A DNA stretch of 64,000 nt, taken from UBA3305 sp002373555. Its GTDB lineage: Bacteria; Bacillota; Clostridia; Lachnospirales; Lachnospiraceae. The stretch lies in contig CAMOER010000004.1 of the NCBI GenBank assembly GCA_946612455.1, positions 50,418 through 114,417 of the forward strand, written 5' to 3'. Positions 43,844 through 53,170 of this stretch are shown in pieces. How positions within the stretch are numbered: the first letter of the stretch is position 1; each line of letters begins with the position of its first letter. Made by a program: the position numbers and the translations under genes. Under the pieces are notes generated by a model. It did not search any database. It was not told the origin of the DNA and saw only the letters and a program-made list of their open reading frames with translations.

Positions 43844-44098
43844 TTATTCCAGTTCTTCTTCGAGAGCGTTTCGAATTGCCTCAGATACAATCTGTTTTTC
43901 TTCTTCGTCTTCAATATCTATCAAATCTTTTTCTCCGAATTGATCTAATACTACTTTCGAAGCCATAATAGCTTCTTCCTCTCCCATGTCCACAGCATAA
44001 ACAATGTATTCATTATCATCAATATCCAATCCCCAAAGGATTCTAGCATTTCTCTCAATGCCATCTTCATCATATACCACAAAATATTCTTCATCCAT
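43844..44098 (-). CDS. DUF1292-like small acidic protein
   Basis: An 84-residue very acidic protein: MDEEYFVVYDEDGIERNARILWGLDIDDNEYIVYAVD then a helical acidic tail (EDEEEKQIVSEAIRNALEEELE). The strand pattern resembles DUF1292 proteins. ATG at 44096-44098; an adjacent TTG one codon earlier is eight bases from AGGAG and is an equally possible start. No function known. Confidence 0.65.
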   Translation of the reverse strand: MDEEYFVVYDEDGIERNARILWGLDIDDNEYIVYAVDMGEEEAIMASKVVLDQFGEKDLIDIEDEEEKQIVSEAIRNALEEELE

Positions 44099-44130
44099 CA
44101 ATGATATATCTCCTTCGCCTTATTTTCTGA

Positions 44131-45858
44131 TCATCGATATCCTTGAATTTGTTCGTAGTCTGTAATTAAATCCAGATTCTTCTTTTCCACATCCGATAAT
44201 ATGGAATCGTCGTTAAAATCATCTGGATCTATTGTGGGTTCATACCAGTCAAACTGATTGAAATAATCCCTAAGGCCTTCATCTTTGAATATCCGTCCAT
44301 GCCGTGCGTACACTTCATTCCTTGCAATGCGGCATTCATTTTTCATCAATCCGTCAAGATCATCCATAGAGAGATATTCCGAACTACTATTTGGCAAAAC
44401 AAAGTCACTGTCATTTATATCTTCTTCATCCGAAATATCTTTCTCATCCGAATTTTCTTCCTCATCAACTAATTGCCTTGCTGCTTCCCAATATTGATCA
44501 CTATGTGAATATAAATACCCTGGCCATTTACCCCATTCATCTTCAGAAAAAGAGTTCTCATATTGCTCAAGATCATAATCCCAGGTTGCAATACAAATCA
44601 ATGATCCGTCTTCTAAATAAAAAACATGGTTCTCTGTATCATCCTCATCGGAATAAACAGCTGCAGTCAATTCACCATTATCATAAAAGAATGATCGATA
44701 TAACGAATAAGAATCATCTGGGAAAGCATCAACCCTTACTAATTCCCCATCATCCACATATGCAATAATCTGCTCATCGTCCGTATATTCTTCAAAGGTA
44801 CTGTTCATCTGGTCATGAACCCATTTGTCAATTCTATATACTGTATCGATATCACCTGATGCATTCTCGTCCTCTTCAGCAATATCATCATTTGAATCAT
44901 TCGATTCAAATGATGAATCTACTAATGACACATTCGATGCTTCGTTCGTCGTAGAAGTGTCATCATCACTATCTAAAAAATGAGGTATGTCTATCGATGG
45001 TTCAGATACTGTTTTGGAGTGATTATAAATCACTATTCCCAAACCAGAGAATAACAAAACTGCAACAATTCCAATGGAAATAAATACTTTTGCTGAAGGT
45101 TTATTGATAAAGTCTTGATTACCCTTTTCGTTTCTAACATTATGTAAAGATTCATATTCTCTTCTTGCATCGCCACTTCTATAGAAATCAAGAAGCTGCT
45201 CATTCTCCTGCGGATTAATGTTGTAAGCTTCCTGCGCATAAGTATAGGCTGAATCATAGCTGGGCTGAGTCACTTTTCCTTCAAGAAATGCCTGGCTCAA
45301 ATGACCGCACACAACCTCCTGCATAAAAGGTTTTAATGTGTCGTCATGATCGTCATGTAAAACCATCGCCACATCAAAAGATTTCTTTGCTTCCCCCAGA
45401 GAATCTAGCGCCATCATATATGCATACATTTCTCTGGATTGCGGCTTACCTTTGATCTTCTCAAAATACTTTTCAACCTCTATATAATAATTTGTATCTT
45501 TTGTCTTTACTCCTCGTACGTAATAGCACCATGTCATTTCAGCGTATATTCCAGTAGCGCCATACAGTACCTGGTCATTTTCCAAGCGACCTGCACGAAA
45601 AGCTTTATTAGCCCATTCTTCCGCCTCTAACAAGTCTGTTATTCCTTGATCTACTGTATCGGAAACAATATTTATGCGGGCCTCGGTTAACATTATTGTT
45701 AATTGCGCATATTGAATCATGCAGTAGTAACTTCCAAGCTGAGCACCTTTAAGAAACCATTCACTTGCACTTGTCCAATTTTTCTCTTGAATCAAACTAT
45801 TTGCATATTGTTCAATTGCAGATACATTTCCTTTTTCTGCAGCCTCTCTCAAATCCAT
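44131..45858 (-). CDS. Sel1/TPR-like membrane protein with C-terminal YARHG domain
   Basis: A 575-residue protein. The N-terminal ~240 residues are helical Sel1/TPR-like repeats (REAAEKGNVSAIEQYANSLI, SASEWFLKGAQLGSYYCMIQYA). INKPSAKVFISIGIVAVLL then leads into a membrane helix near 270. The outer acidic part has a domain similar to the end of the protein encoded at 41182. The C-terminus is a YARHG domain (MKNECRIARNEVYARHGRIF ... YFNQFDWYEP), a module seen on extracellular sides of Gram-positive proteins. ATG at 45856-45858 with AAGGGTG upstream. It follows the HerA-like gene by 79 bases. Confidence 0.75.
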   Translation of the reverse strand: MDLREAAEKGNVSAIEQYANSLIQEKNWTSASEWFLKGAQLGSYYCMIQYAQLTIMLTEARINIVSDTVDQGITDLLEAEEWANKAFRAGRLENDQVLYGATGIYAEMTWCYYVRGVKTKDTNYYIEVEKYFEKIKGKPQSREMYAYMMALDSLGEAKKSFDVAMVLHDDHDDTLKPFMQEVVCGHLSQAFLEGKVTQPSYDSAYTYAQEAYNINPQENEQLLDFYRSGDARREYESLHNVRNEKGNQDFINKPSAKVFISIGIVAVLLFSGLGIVIYNHSKTVSEPSIDIPHFLDSDDDTSTTNEASNVSLVDSSFESNDSNDDIAEEDENASGDIDTVYRIDKWVHDQMNSTFEEYTDDEQIIAYVDDGELVRVDAFPDDSYSLYRSFFYDNGELTAAVYSDEDDTENHVFYLEDGSLICIATWDYDLEQYENSFSEDEWGKWPGYLYSHSDQYWEAARQLVDEEENSDEKDISDEEDINDSDFVLPNSSSEYLSMDDLDGLMKNECRIARNEVYARHGRIFKDEGLRDYFNQFDWYEPTIDPDDFNDDSILSDVEKKNLDLITDYEQIQGYR

Positions 45859-45937
45859 CTCAAACACCCTTAATAAAAGTTCATTATATTTACATACTGT
45901 TCAAGTCTTACCCTTGTTAATAATATAAGATTTTGGA

Positions 45938-48685
45938 TTAACTCATTTTCCAACTTTTCTGAATCAGTTTTTGTTGTCGTATAAGATTCTCCTCTAACAT
46001 ATTATCAACTTTTACAGAATACTTTATTGCGTTCTCTTTAGTTTTTGCCCTCTCACTCTGAACTGCTTTATATAAAGGGAATATTAGATCTAACCACTTA
46101 TTGTGCGCCTGCACAGTAATGCCTTTTTCCTCTTGTGGTACATCAGACATCTCTTCGATTTTCCGACGTCTGACCATAGTAACTCCCATATACAACAAAA
46201 CATCTAACGTCAATCGACACCAGCTGGCCATCAATTCATTATATTCTCTCTGATTATTCTCCTTCTCTATTTCAAACTGCTTGGCAAGAGGAGAGGGGAT
46301 ATAACCAGGTTCTTCTGTCTTCTCCTGCTTTATCTCTTCTTCATGTACTTTCCAGTTATTACGTATGTTTTTGATTCGACTGAACAATTGATTCGAATGA
46401 TGTGATAGGATATTTAACCGTTCATTATACTTTTCATGCATTATCATTGCACTTCTATACATGTTGTCATGATAGGTTAGATTCGTTATTGATGCCTCTA
46501 TGAGTGCTGCGTCCTCAATAGAGCCATCACCTTTGTACTCTGGAATCCTCATTTCAAAAGGTTTCTGCAGATCTTCATAACTAACCAAACATGTACCCGG
46601 CAAAAAAACACCCATCTTTTCCAACTGAACAGGGTCTGCTGACATTGTTGATCCTATTAATTCACGCTCGTCTTGAGATGTAAGTCGCAACCCGATCTTG
46701 AGTGATGTGTTTTTGACTACTTCAGGAGCCATAGCAGTTGGCAACTGATCAGCTATTACAATTCCCTCACCCAACGCTCGTACTTCTGCCAGCATCTTTG
46801 TAATAAACGCAGTAGCTGATACTTTTGGATCAAGCCCGCCTGGAATTTGAGTACTGCTATTAGCGATCAAGTTGTGTGCTTCTTCGAGAAAAATCACATG
46901 CCTTGGCCTGTAACCCCTTTTTTCAGGCTGATACGTCTGAATATCTAATGATTCGCGTATTAGGGTCATTAGCATCAATATTAGAAAATTGGAAGGGCCT
47001 GTCCCTAACGCTGCCAGTTCAATCACCGCACTATTATTAAGCCAATCTTCCGGACAGTATGTGGAACGTGCAACATCAAAAATATCTCCCATTTCTCTGG
47101 CAAGCAAAGATCCTATTCTCACCTGAAGAATAGATTGCAAATTGCTTTTTACTTCAGGAGCATATTCATATTTGTCCAACAATTTTTCAATCTTTTCATA
47201 GAGCATATGCATGGTCGGATACTCAAGATCTCCCGTATTTATCATTCCAGGAAGCCAGAGTAATTCCTCATAACAATCCTGAATCCCCTCTGTTAAAAGC
47301 ATTGGCATCGGAGGATCCAACTGAAATGTTCCATTAAAGACATCCAATAGCCTATTAATATGATCTGCCAGCTTCATTCCCTTTGGAAATTCGAATGGGT
47401 TAATATGCAAAGGAAACATGCTGTTTGCGCAAGGAGAAAAGAGTGAAATATCTTGCATTCCTTTTTTGGTTGTCAGTATCCTATATTCTTTTTTCGCCGG
47501 CTCCAACACCAAAACAGGAATGCGCTCTTTATGGATTTCAGAAACCAGATACATCATCGAGTTCGTTTTTCCACTTCCTGGCATACCTGCAAGGAAAGCA
47601 TGTTTCGACAAATATTTCCACGGGAAGAAGATTTGATGATTCAAAGTATCTTTACCTAGAAGCAGCCCCTTTTGAGGCGGTGGAACTGTCTCCTTTGGCA
47701 TTTCTATATTTTCACCAGGGAAAAGAACAGGAAAAGTCGTAAAAGGCACTAATTCCTCAAGAGTCAGTAAATGTGGCAGAAAAATTAGATTCTCTGCAGC
47801 GGCAGGATCACCCCATGAAACAAATCCCTGATTCATTCCATCGATAAGGGATTTCCCAAACTCTTCACCAAACAAAATGTGATTTCCTGTTTTGATCGCC
47901 TCACTTCCAGCTGCATCAAGAAGTTGCTTAGCCTCTATTTCGGACGGCCCGTAAGCCTGAATGTTTACAAGAAAGTGTGGAGACTCACTGATGTTCTCCA
48001 TAAGGTCTTCATAATAGTCTAACGCTCTTTTTGCGTTCTCATCACGACCACCACTTGATACTGCATCTGGTCTGGTTTTCACTTTGAAAGAATTTAACTC
48101 CCGCAAGTGGGGGAGTATGTATGTAAGCCCAGCTTCCAGTCTATCGCAATAATCTACTGGATATATATTTACGCAATAAGCGCAACCGGCTTTAAGCACC
48201 TCTTGCATCTTCAACAGGGAGTAAAGTCGTGCATCTGGGTTCATTGTCCACTCGCTTGCAGTGTAGAACTGCTCTTGTTCATTATATGACGAAGATATAA
48301 ACCTTTCCTGTTTTAAGAGGTTTATTTGGTATAGATATTGACGATCAGACAAGCAGTCTTCACCAACCAATCTTAAATCCTCATAATATGGAGCTAACAC
48401 AGTTGCCTGCATGATTTGAATAATAGATTCTTTTGCCTGCGCATGAGGCGCATCAAACCGAAGAACAAGCTTTAAACGTTGTCCCTCGATTTGATGTAGA
48501 TCATACTCATAAATAAAATGTATACTTCCGCCAAACAGTTTCCCCCACTGGTTGATTTGTCGCCAAAATGCCTGGTGTTGAACAAGTACTCCCGAAGGAC
48601 CTGTCTCAGATAAAGAAGCATATTTATTAAGCGTAAAATCAGGGGCTTTGGTTAATTCGTAATAACAGTATTCCATGTTCATCAT
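45938..48685 (-). CDS. HerA/VirB4-like ATPase
   Basis: A 915-residue P-loop ATPase of the HerA/FtsK superfamily. The N-terminal ~330 residues resemble the lead-in of VirB4/HerA-type proteins. Walker A is GMPGSGKTN (367-375) with LVLEPAKKEYR as the next strand, Walker B VIFLEEAHNL (597-606), and IADQLPTAMAPEVVKNTSLKIGLRL the sensor region. The C-terminal 200 residues are helical and charged. Such ATPases move DNA or protein through hexameric rings. The start overlaps the preceding gene by four bases; an ATG three codons in is an alternative. It is the second pumping ATPase of the operon besides the FtsK-like one. Confidence 0.82.
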   Translation of the reverse strand: MMNMEYCYYELTKAPDFTLNKYASLSETGPSGVLVQHQAFWRQINQWGKLFGGSIHFIYEYDLHQIEGQRLKLVLRFDAPHAQAKESIIQIMQATVLAPYYEDLRLVGEDCLSDRQYLYQINLLKQERFISSSYNEQEQFYTASEWTMNPDARLYSLLKMQEVLKAGCAYCVNIYPVDYCDRLEAGLTYILPHLRELNSFKVKTRPDAVSSGGRDENAKRALDYYEDLMENISESPHFLVNIQAYGPSEIEAKQLLDAAGSEAIKTGNHILFGEEFGKSLIDGMNQGFVSWGDPAAAENLIFLPHLLTLEELVPFTTFPVLFPGENIEMPKETVPPPQKGLLLGKDTLNHQIFFPWKYLSKHAFLAGMPGSGKTNSMMYLVSEIHKERIPVLVLEPAKKEYRILTTKKGMQDISLFSPCANSMFPLHINPFEFPKGMKLADHINRLLDVFNGTFQLDPPMPMLLTEGIQDCYEELLWLPGMINTGDLEYPTMHMLYEKIEKLLDKYEYAPEVKSNLQSILQVRIGSLLAREMGDIFDVARSTYCPEDWLNNSAVIELAALGTGPSNFLILMLMTLIRESLDIQTYQPEKRGYRPRHVIFLEEAHNLIANSSTQIPGGLDPKVSATAFITKMLAEVRALGEGIVIADQLPTAMAPEVVKNTSLKIGLRLTSQDERELIGSTMSADPVQLEKMGVFLPGTCLVSYEDLQKPFEMRIPEYKGDGSIEDAALIEASITNLTYHDNMYRSAMIMHEKYNERLNILSHHSNQLFSRIKNIRNNWKVHEEEIKQEKTEEPGYIPSPLAKQFEIEKENNQREYNELMASWCRLTLDVLLYMGVTMVRRRKIEEMSDVPQEEKGITVQAHNKWLDLIFPLYKAVQSERAKTKENAIKYSVKVDNMLEENLIRQQKLIQKSWKMS

Positions 48686-49167
48686 CCTAAAATATCGTCT
48701 TCCAGTTCCTTAAAACGATCTTCAGAATCTTCAATTCCCTGTTGGGCATTTTCAACATGCTCATCAAATTGTTCTGCTATACCCTCTGCTCCAGAAGATG
48801 AGCTCTCTGCAGTACCACTTCCAAATTCCGACACTCCGCTCGCAGAGGTAAAATCAGCCGCAGCCTGCCGACTTTTTTCTGCTTGTTCGGATCCTTCGTT
48901 AATAGCATCTTCAGCCACCTCATAACCTTGCTCCAGCTGACCGTGAACTTCTGAATCCATATGGTCTATCCCTTCACTTTTAGCAGCTTCCCTCGTAGCA
49001 TCCATCGCTTCTACAATATCTTCATCGACGTCTTTATCCATCCCCTCAATGATAGATTTTATCTCCCGAATTTCGCTGGCATCTTTTTCACCCTGTTCTA
49101 ACCCCTGACGTTCAAATTCAGATGCTTTCTCAACATTCTGTCCTACTTTTTCTACTCTTGATCCCAT
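48682..49167 (-). CDS. small acidic helical protein
   Basis: A 161-residue protein with no recognised domain. It is predicted to be mostly helical and strongly acidic, with a Gly/Ser/Ala-rich middle (SASGVSEFGSGTAESSSSGAEG). ATG at 49165-49167 has GGAGGG upstream. Its start is one base after the stop of the 54-residue gene and its end overlaps the ATPase start. Size and helix content recall WXG100/LXG-type secretion partners, but no WXG motif is seen; an adaptor or chaperone for the toxin is a guess from context. Confidence 0.6.
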   Translation of the reverse strand: MGSRVEKVGQNVEKASEFERQGLEQGEKDASEIREIKSIIEGMDKDVDEDIVEAMDATREAAKSEGIDHMDSEVHGQLEQGYEVAEDAINEGSEQAEKSRQAAADFTSASGVSEFGSGTAESSSSGAEGIAEQFDEHVENAQQGIEDSEDRFKELEDDILG

Positions 49168-49168
49168 T

Positions 49169-49333
49169 CTATTTTCCCTCCGTGTTTTCAATATCGCATT
49201 TTTTGTAAAACTGCTCTCTAAGTTTATCTATCTCTTTAGGTCGTCCTTCACTCATGTTCGCGTATTGTTCTCTTTGGTCGCTCAAGGCAAGGTTTTCCAT
49301 CGCCTTTTCATAGTTGATTATTCTCTCATCCAT
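49169..49333 (-). CDS. 54-residue helical protein embedded in the operon
   Basis: A short gene filling the exact gap between its neighbours: its ATG (49331-49333) comes three bases after the stop of the upstream gene (TAAGGAATG) and its TAG is one base before the next ATG. The product MDERIINYEKAMENLALSDQ... is charged and helical with an E-rich start and no cysteine pair. Translation is probably coupled to the upstream gene. No family recognised; a small partner of the toxin or of the 161-residue protein is possible. Confidence 0.6.
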   Translation of the reverse strand: MDERIINYEKAMENLALSDQREQYANMSEGRPKEIDKLREQFYKKCDIENTEGK

Positions 49334-49336
49334 TCC

Positions 49337-49588
49337 TTAATACTCAATTTTTATGAGTCTAGCGTTATTCAATATTTCAAAGTTTTCTTTTGATGGAAGA
49401 ACAAAAGTCGCTATATCTCCTGAGACTTTATCTATAGTGATTGCTGCTCCACCTATTTTCTGCATTCCTTTCCGTCCACCAAAAACAATCCAGGTAGTTT
49501 CTGTTTCATATACCTTTACTATTACTTGCTTCCCTCTGTTTTGATAGTAATTGCTTGCGATTTCACATGCATTGTTTATATCGATCAT
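49337..49588 (-). CDS. putative immunity protein, YrhB/Imm35-like
   Basis: An 83-residue protein that follows the toxin gene with a one-base TAATG overlap. Sequence: helix (NNACEIASNYYQNRGKQ), then strands KVYETETTWIVFGG, AAITIDKVSGDIATFVLPS and a final short helix. This order resembles YrhB/Imm35 immunity proteins, which guard against papain-like and other toxins in polymorphic systems. Position directly behind the toxin is the strongest argument. Confidence 0.6.
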   Translation of the reverse strand: MIDINNACEIASNYYQNRGKQVIVKVYETETTWIVFGGRKGMQKIGGAAITIDKVSGDIATFVLPSKENFEILNNARLIKIEY

Positions 49589-51339
49589 TACTCGCTCCTC
49601 CTTTTGCTACAACAGTCTAAAATTCTATTTGACGGTTGAAGCTTATCTATCCGGCAAAACTGAGTGCCTCCATTTGACGCCTCATTGAAATACCAGCTAA
49701 CATCCATATCACCATTCTGCGGATCCACAAAATGAGTGGATCCATTATGCTGAACAGCTGTAAAAGTATGTCCGCCATATCCATTTTTCCAAAGAACAAC
49801 AACTTGTGAACGGGCTCCATCTCCCCATTCAGCCATCTGCTTTTGAATATCTTCCATACCATTTCCGTTACATGTCCTAATGTCTGGCTGTTCCCATACA
49901 TCAAAAGGATTGTATGAAAGGTCATCATTATCATCAATACATGGCTGTGAAGTCACATCGTATCCTCTTGAACGCATCTCATATGTAGGTACACATCTTT
50001 GACAATTTACTTTCCACTCATCACCAGAATAATAATTAGGATTTGCAGCGTCAATATTTGCCTTTGCAGAAATATCTGCCGGTATATCATCCCATTTCCC
50101 AACATTATCTGCCTTATTACGTGGTGGCATTTCGTAATCCGGGAAGGCTTGTTTATGTAAAGATCGCCATTCCGGATCTTGAGAGTATATCTCAAAATCA
50201 TCTGGGCCATAATTATGGGCATTCATATAATCCTGCAGCTGTCCAAATGCACTTTCCTTAGAGAGAGGCGGAAGCTCATATTCAGGATGTGCTGCACTCA
50301 TAAGCCTACGCCATTCAGGGTCTTGAGAATAAGTGTTAAAATCATCTGGCCCATAGTTATGAGCCCACAGATATGCCGTCAGAGCATCGGGAGCAGATGG
50401 CTGTATTTCCTCGGCTCTTCCTTCATTATATTCCTCGCTAATTGCAATAGGAACAAGATATTCTGTTCCCGAACCATCGTTTCTCCACTCTAATCCATTT
50501 TCTTTCCTATATTCAGCTATCTCATTCGCGGCGATCCCATATCTTTTTGCGAGCATTGCATCCGCTGCTACCATTGTTGGAATGCCTGCACCGGCGATAG
50601 GTACTACTGCATGTGAAACAGACGCAAAATTAGGATTTCCACCCTGGTAAGGTAATCCTTCCATATTTAAGCCAGAAAACAATGCACCGTTCTCTGAATT
50701 GTTAGTTGTTTTTATAGAATCTCCAGGAGTTCCTTTCCATCCCCCTTGTCTGGAATGATTCTGCCCCTCTGCGAAATTACCTAATCCAGCCCTATTGGGA
50801 TTTACAAATGTTCCTCTATCAGAAACTGTCTGTGTCCCTTTCCCAACCAGAATTCCATTTGCGGCACTCTGGGCAGCGGAAGATAGCTCTTGTAGTATTC
50901 GGACAAAACTCTGATAATGTTCTTCTCTTTGACCAGAGACATTCGCCGCTGAAGCGGCAGTTGACGCACCAAATCGATAGCCGGATAATCTATCAAATCC
51001 ACTTTTGGCTCCAGCTGCCTTTTTTGCTTTCCCCTCATAGGCTCTTGCTTGCGACTGATAAGAGTTAGATAACTGTATTGCTTCCGCACTTAACTGTGAA
51101 CGCCTTTCATTAATGTCCGCAATCAATGCATTAACTGACTCCAATTGTGCATAGAGCGCATTTCGCTTCTCAGCATTTACATCATTACCATTTTCATCTT
51201 CTTTATATGGAATTCTGGCAATCTGTTCTTGTATTTTAGCAGCTTTCGCCCGCAATTCTTCAATCTTGTCCAGAAGTGTTCGGATGTCCTTTGCCAGCTT
51301 ATTTATTTTTCCCCATTCATTACTGTAAGGGTTGTTCAT
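49588..51339 (-). CDS. polymorphic toxin with C-terminal papain-fold domain
   Basis: A 583-residue toxin candidate (ATG 51337-51339; AAGGTG upstream). N-terminus: about 110 residues of coiled coil (KLAKDIRTLLDKIEELRAKAAKI), likely the export domain. Middle: two 33-residue repeats with a 48-residue period (first AHNYGPDDFNTYSQDPEW, second AHNYGPDDFEIYSQDPEW). C-terminus: a Tox-PL-type papain-fold domain with VNCQRCVPTYEMRSRGYDV (nucleophile Cys446), YGGHTF (His524) and VDPQNG (Asp539). The fold includes glutamine deamidases and proteases that modify host or rival proteins. A small gene with immunity-like features follows directly. Confidence 0.82.
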   Translation of the reverse strand: MNNPYSNEWGKINKLAKDIRTLLDKIEELRAKAAKIQEQIARIPYKEDENGNDVNAEKRNALYAQLESVNALIADINERRSQLSAEAIQLSNSYQSQARAYEGKAKKAAGAKSGFDRLSGYRFGASTAASAANVSGQREEHYQSFVRILQELSSAAQSAANGILVGKGTQTVSDRGTFVNPNRAGLGNFAEGQNHSRQGGWKGTPGDSIKTTNNSENGALFSGLNMEGLPYQGGNPNFASVSHAVVPIAGAGIPTMVAADAMLAKRYGIAANEIAEYRKENGLEWRNDGSGTEYLVPIAISEEYNEGRAEEIQPSAPDALTAYLWAHNYGPDDFNTYSQDPEWRRLMSAAHPEYELPPLSKESAFGQLQDYMNAHNYGPDDFEIYSQDPEWRSLHKQAFPDYEMPPRNKADNVGKWDDIPADISAKANIDAANPNYYSGDEWKVNCQRCVPTYEMRSRGYDVTSQPCIDDNDDLSYNPFDVWEQPDIRTCNGNGMEDIQKQMAEWGDGARSQVVVLWKNGYGGHTFTAVQHNGSTHFVDPQNGDMDVSWYFNEASNGGTQFCRIDKLQPSNRILDCCSKRRSE

Positions 51340-51364
51340 CATGATCACCTTGTGCTATTTGTTG

Positions 51365-53170
51365 TCACTCATATACCAATCTACTTTGCCAATTATCTGT
51401 AATTAGATCTGTAAGAGTGATTCTATCTCCAGGCTTCCAGTTTCCAGATGCAAGCTCTCTGCTCAACGGCGTGATAAAATCATGCTCAACAACATTACCA
51501 ACGCCACGGCCTCCAAACTCTAAATTGCCAATACAAGCATCCAACAACTTTTCGTAAAGTGAACTGTTTTCAGGTACAATTACATTTACATGTCTGCTCT
51601 CAGCCAGATTATCACAGATTTGCTTCAGCTGCTTATCAAGAATCAATTTCGCTTGTTCCGCATGGATGAAATCAAATACTATAATATTATTACCAATACG
51701 GTTCAGAAACTCCGGTCTCCACGATTTGTGTAATTGATTGACAATTGTCTGTTCCAACTCACTCATAGTTGCCTCAGGCGTAACGAGCATCTCTTTTGTA
51801 CCATCCGGAAGAGTGCGTGTCAGGCCTAAATTACTGGTAAAAATGATTACACATTCCGAGAAATATACCGTTTCTCCTTTTGAGTCAGTCATTCGACCAT
51901 CATCTAGAATTTGGAGAAATTTATCTAATATACTTGGGTTAGCCTTTTCAATTTCATCAAACAAAAGAATAGAGAAGGGATGCGCTCGAACAGCATTCGT
52001 TAATTCGCCTCCTGCATCGTACCCGACGTATCCAGGAGGCGCTCCCAACAATCTTTGATCAGAATGGGATTGACTATATTCGGACATGTCAAATCTGATC
52101 AATGAACTTTCTGCGCCAAAAATCGTTCGAGCCAACGACTTAGCAAGTTCGGTTTTTCCTGTTCCAGTTGGACCTGCAAACAGCAAAATGCCTCTTGGCC
52201 TATTACTTGAGGAGTGTTGTAAACCAGACATTCCCGTTGCTGCTCTAGTGATTACATCGGTAACAGCTTGAACGGCTTTAGACTGCCCCAAAACATCTTT
52301 GGATAAATCGTCATATAATCCAGACAGCTTTACAGCATCTATTTCTGCCCAAGGATTCTCTTTACGCCCGTGACGATACGCTCGGATTTTCTCTTCTGCG
52401 TTTTTTACAGTATCGTTTTGACACAATTGTAATATTGAATCCAGCTCAATACATGTGAATCCATCCGTTTGGGCGGTCATCTGCTTTTCAATTTTTTCCT
52501 GTGCTTTCTGGTCAAAGGATTTCCAATCAGAAAAGCACGAATCATAAGAGGAGATAATCTGTTTGCGAAGTTTTTCCCTTGGATGATCTAATGTTAATAC
52601 CTTTACAAACGGGGAATATCTATAAAACCATGTAGGAAGTTCCTGCGCCTTATTTGTTATCATAATTACAAGATTATTCGCCCAGCCATCTCTATTATTC
52701 GCCTTCGCTGTTGTTGCTTCATTTACTCCAAGAAGCAAAGTCGAGAGATATTCAATTTCTGCTTCTTCTAAATGTTCTGCACTGCCAATCAGCTGCCCCG
52801 CCATCTCGATAACAATTGCAATAGAATGTTCTCGCTCTTTTAAAGCGCTCCTGATTCCATCCATTGCCGTCTGAATATCAATTTTACTTGATTTTTCAGG
52901 TATTTTAGCCTGCTGAAAAAAGCTTTGAACCATTTGTCGGGATTCATCATATATATTGTAGAAGCCATCTATTCTATTAAAGAATACAACACTATGATAT
53001 CCCTCTGATTTAAAGTAAATATGCAAATATTCGTTTAGATCAACTAATTCACCAGACTCTATTCCCTCGGTAATAATCTGCCGATCGGAAACATTTCCTT
53101 CCAGAATAAACATTTTTTGTATCGATCGGTATGTATCCAGTTCTTCTTTCCATTGTGCAACTTCAATCAT
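51365..53170 (-). CDS. AAA+ ATPase, ClpA/ClpB D2-like
   Basis: A 601-residue protein. The C-terminal half is a Clp-type AAA+ module: GPTGTGKT (333-340), DMSEYSQSHSDQRLLGAPPGYVGYDAGG (pore loop), ILLFDEIEKA (401-410), IIFTSNLG (sensor 1), FLNRIGN (arginine finger region) and a C-terminal small domain with FGGRGVGN. The N-terminal 270 residues look like a degenerate AAA fold without Walker motifs. It would unfold or disassemble protein complexes, as ClpV does for type VI secretion. Its start overlaps the FHA gene's stop by four bases. Confidence 0.85.
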   Translation of the reverse strand: MIEVAQWKEELDTYRSIQKMFILEGNVSDRQIITEGIESGELVDLNEYLHIYFKSEGYHSVVFFNRIDGFYNIYDESRQMVQSFFQQAKIPEKSSKIDIQTAMDGIRSALKEREHSIAIVIEMAGQLIGSAEHLEEAEIEYLSTLLLGVNEATTAKANNRDGWANNLVIMITNKAQELPTWFYRYSPFVKVLTLDHPREKLRKQIISSYDSCFSDWKSFDQKAQEKIEKQMTAQTDGFTCIELDSILQLCQNDTVKNAEEKIRAYRHGRKENPWAEIDAVKLSGLYDDLSKDVLGQSKAVQAVTDVITRAATGMSGLQHSSSNRPRGILLFAGPTGTGKTELAKSLARTIFGAESSLIRFDMSEYSQSHSDQRLLGAPPGYVGYDAGGELTNAVRAHPFSILLFDEIEKANPSILDKFLQILDDGRMTDSKGETVYFSECVIIFTSNLGLTRTLPDGTKEMLVTPEATMSELEQTIVNQLHKSWRPEFLNRIGNNIIVFDFIHAEQAKLILDKQLKQICDNLAESRHVNVIVPENSSLYEKLLDACIGNLEFGGRGVGNVVEHDFITPLSRELASGNWKPGDRITLTDLITDNWQSRLVYE

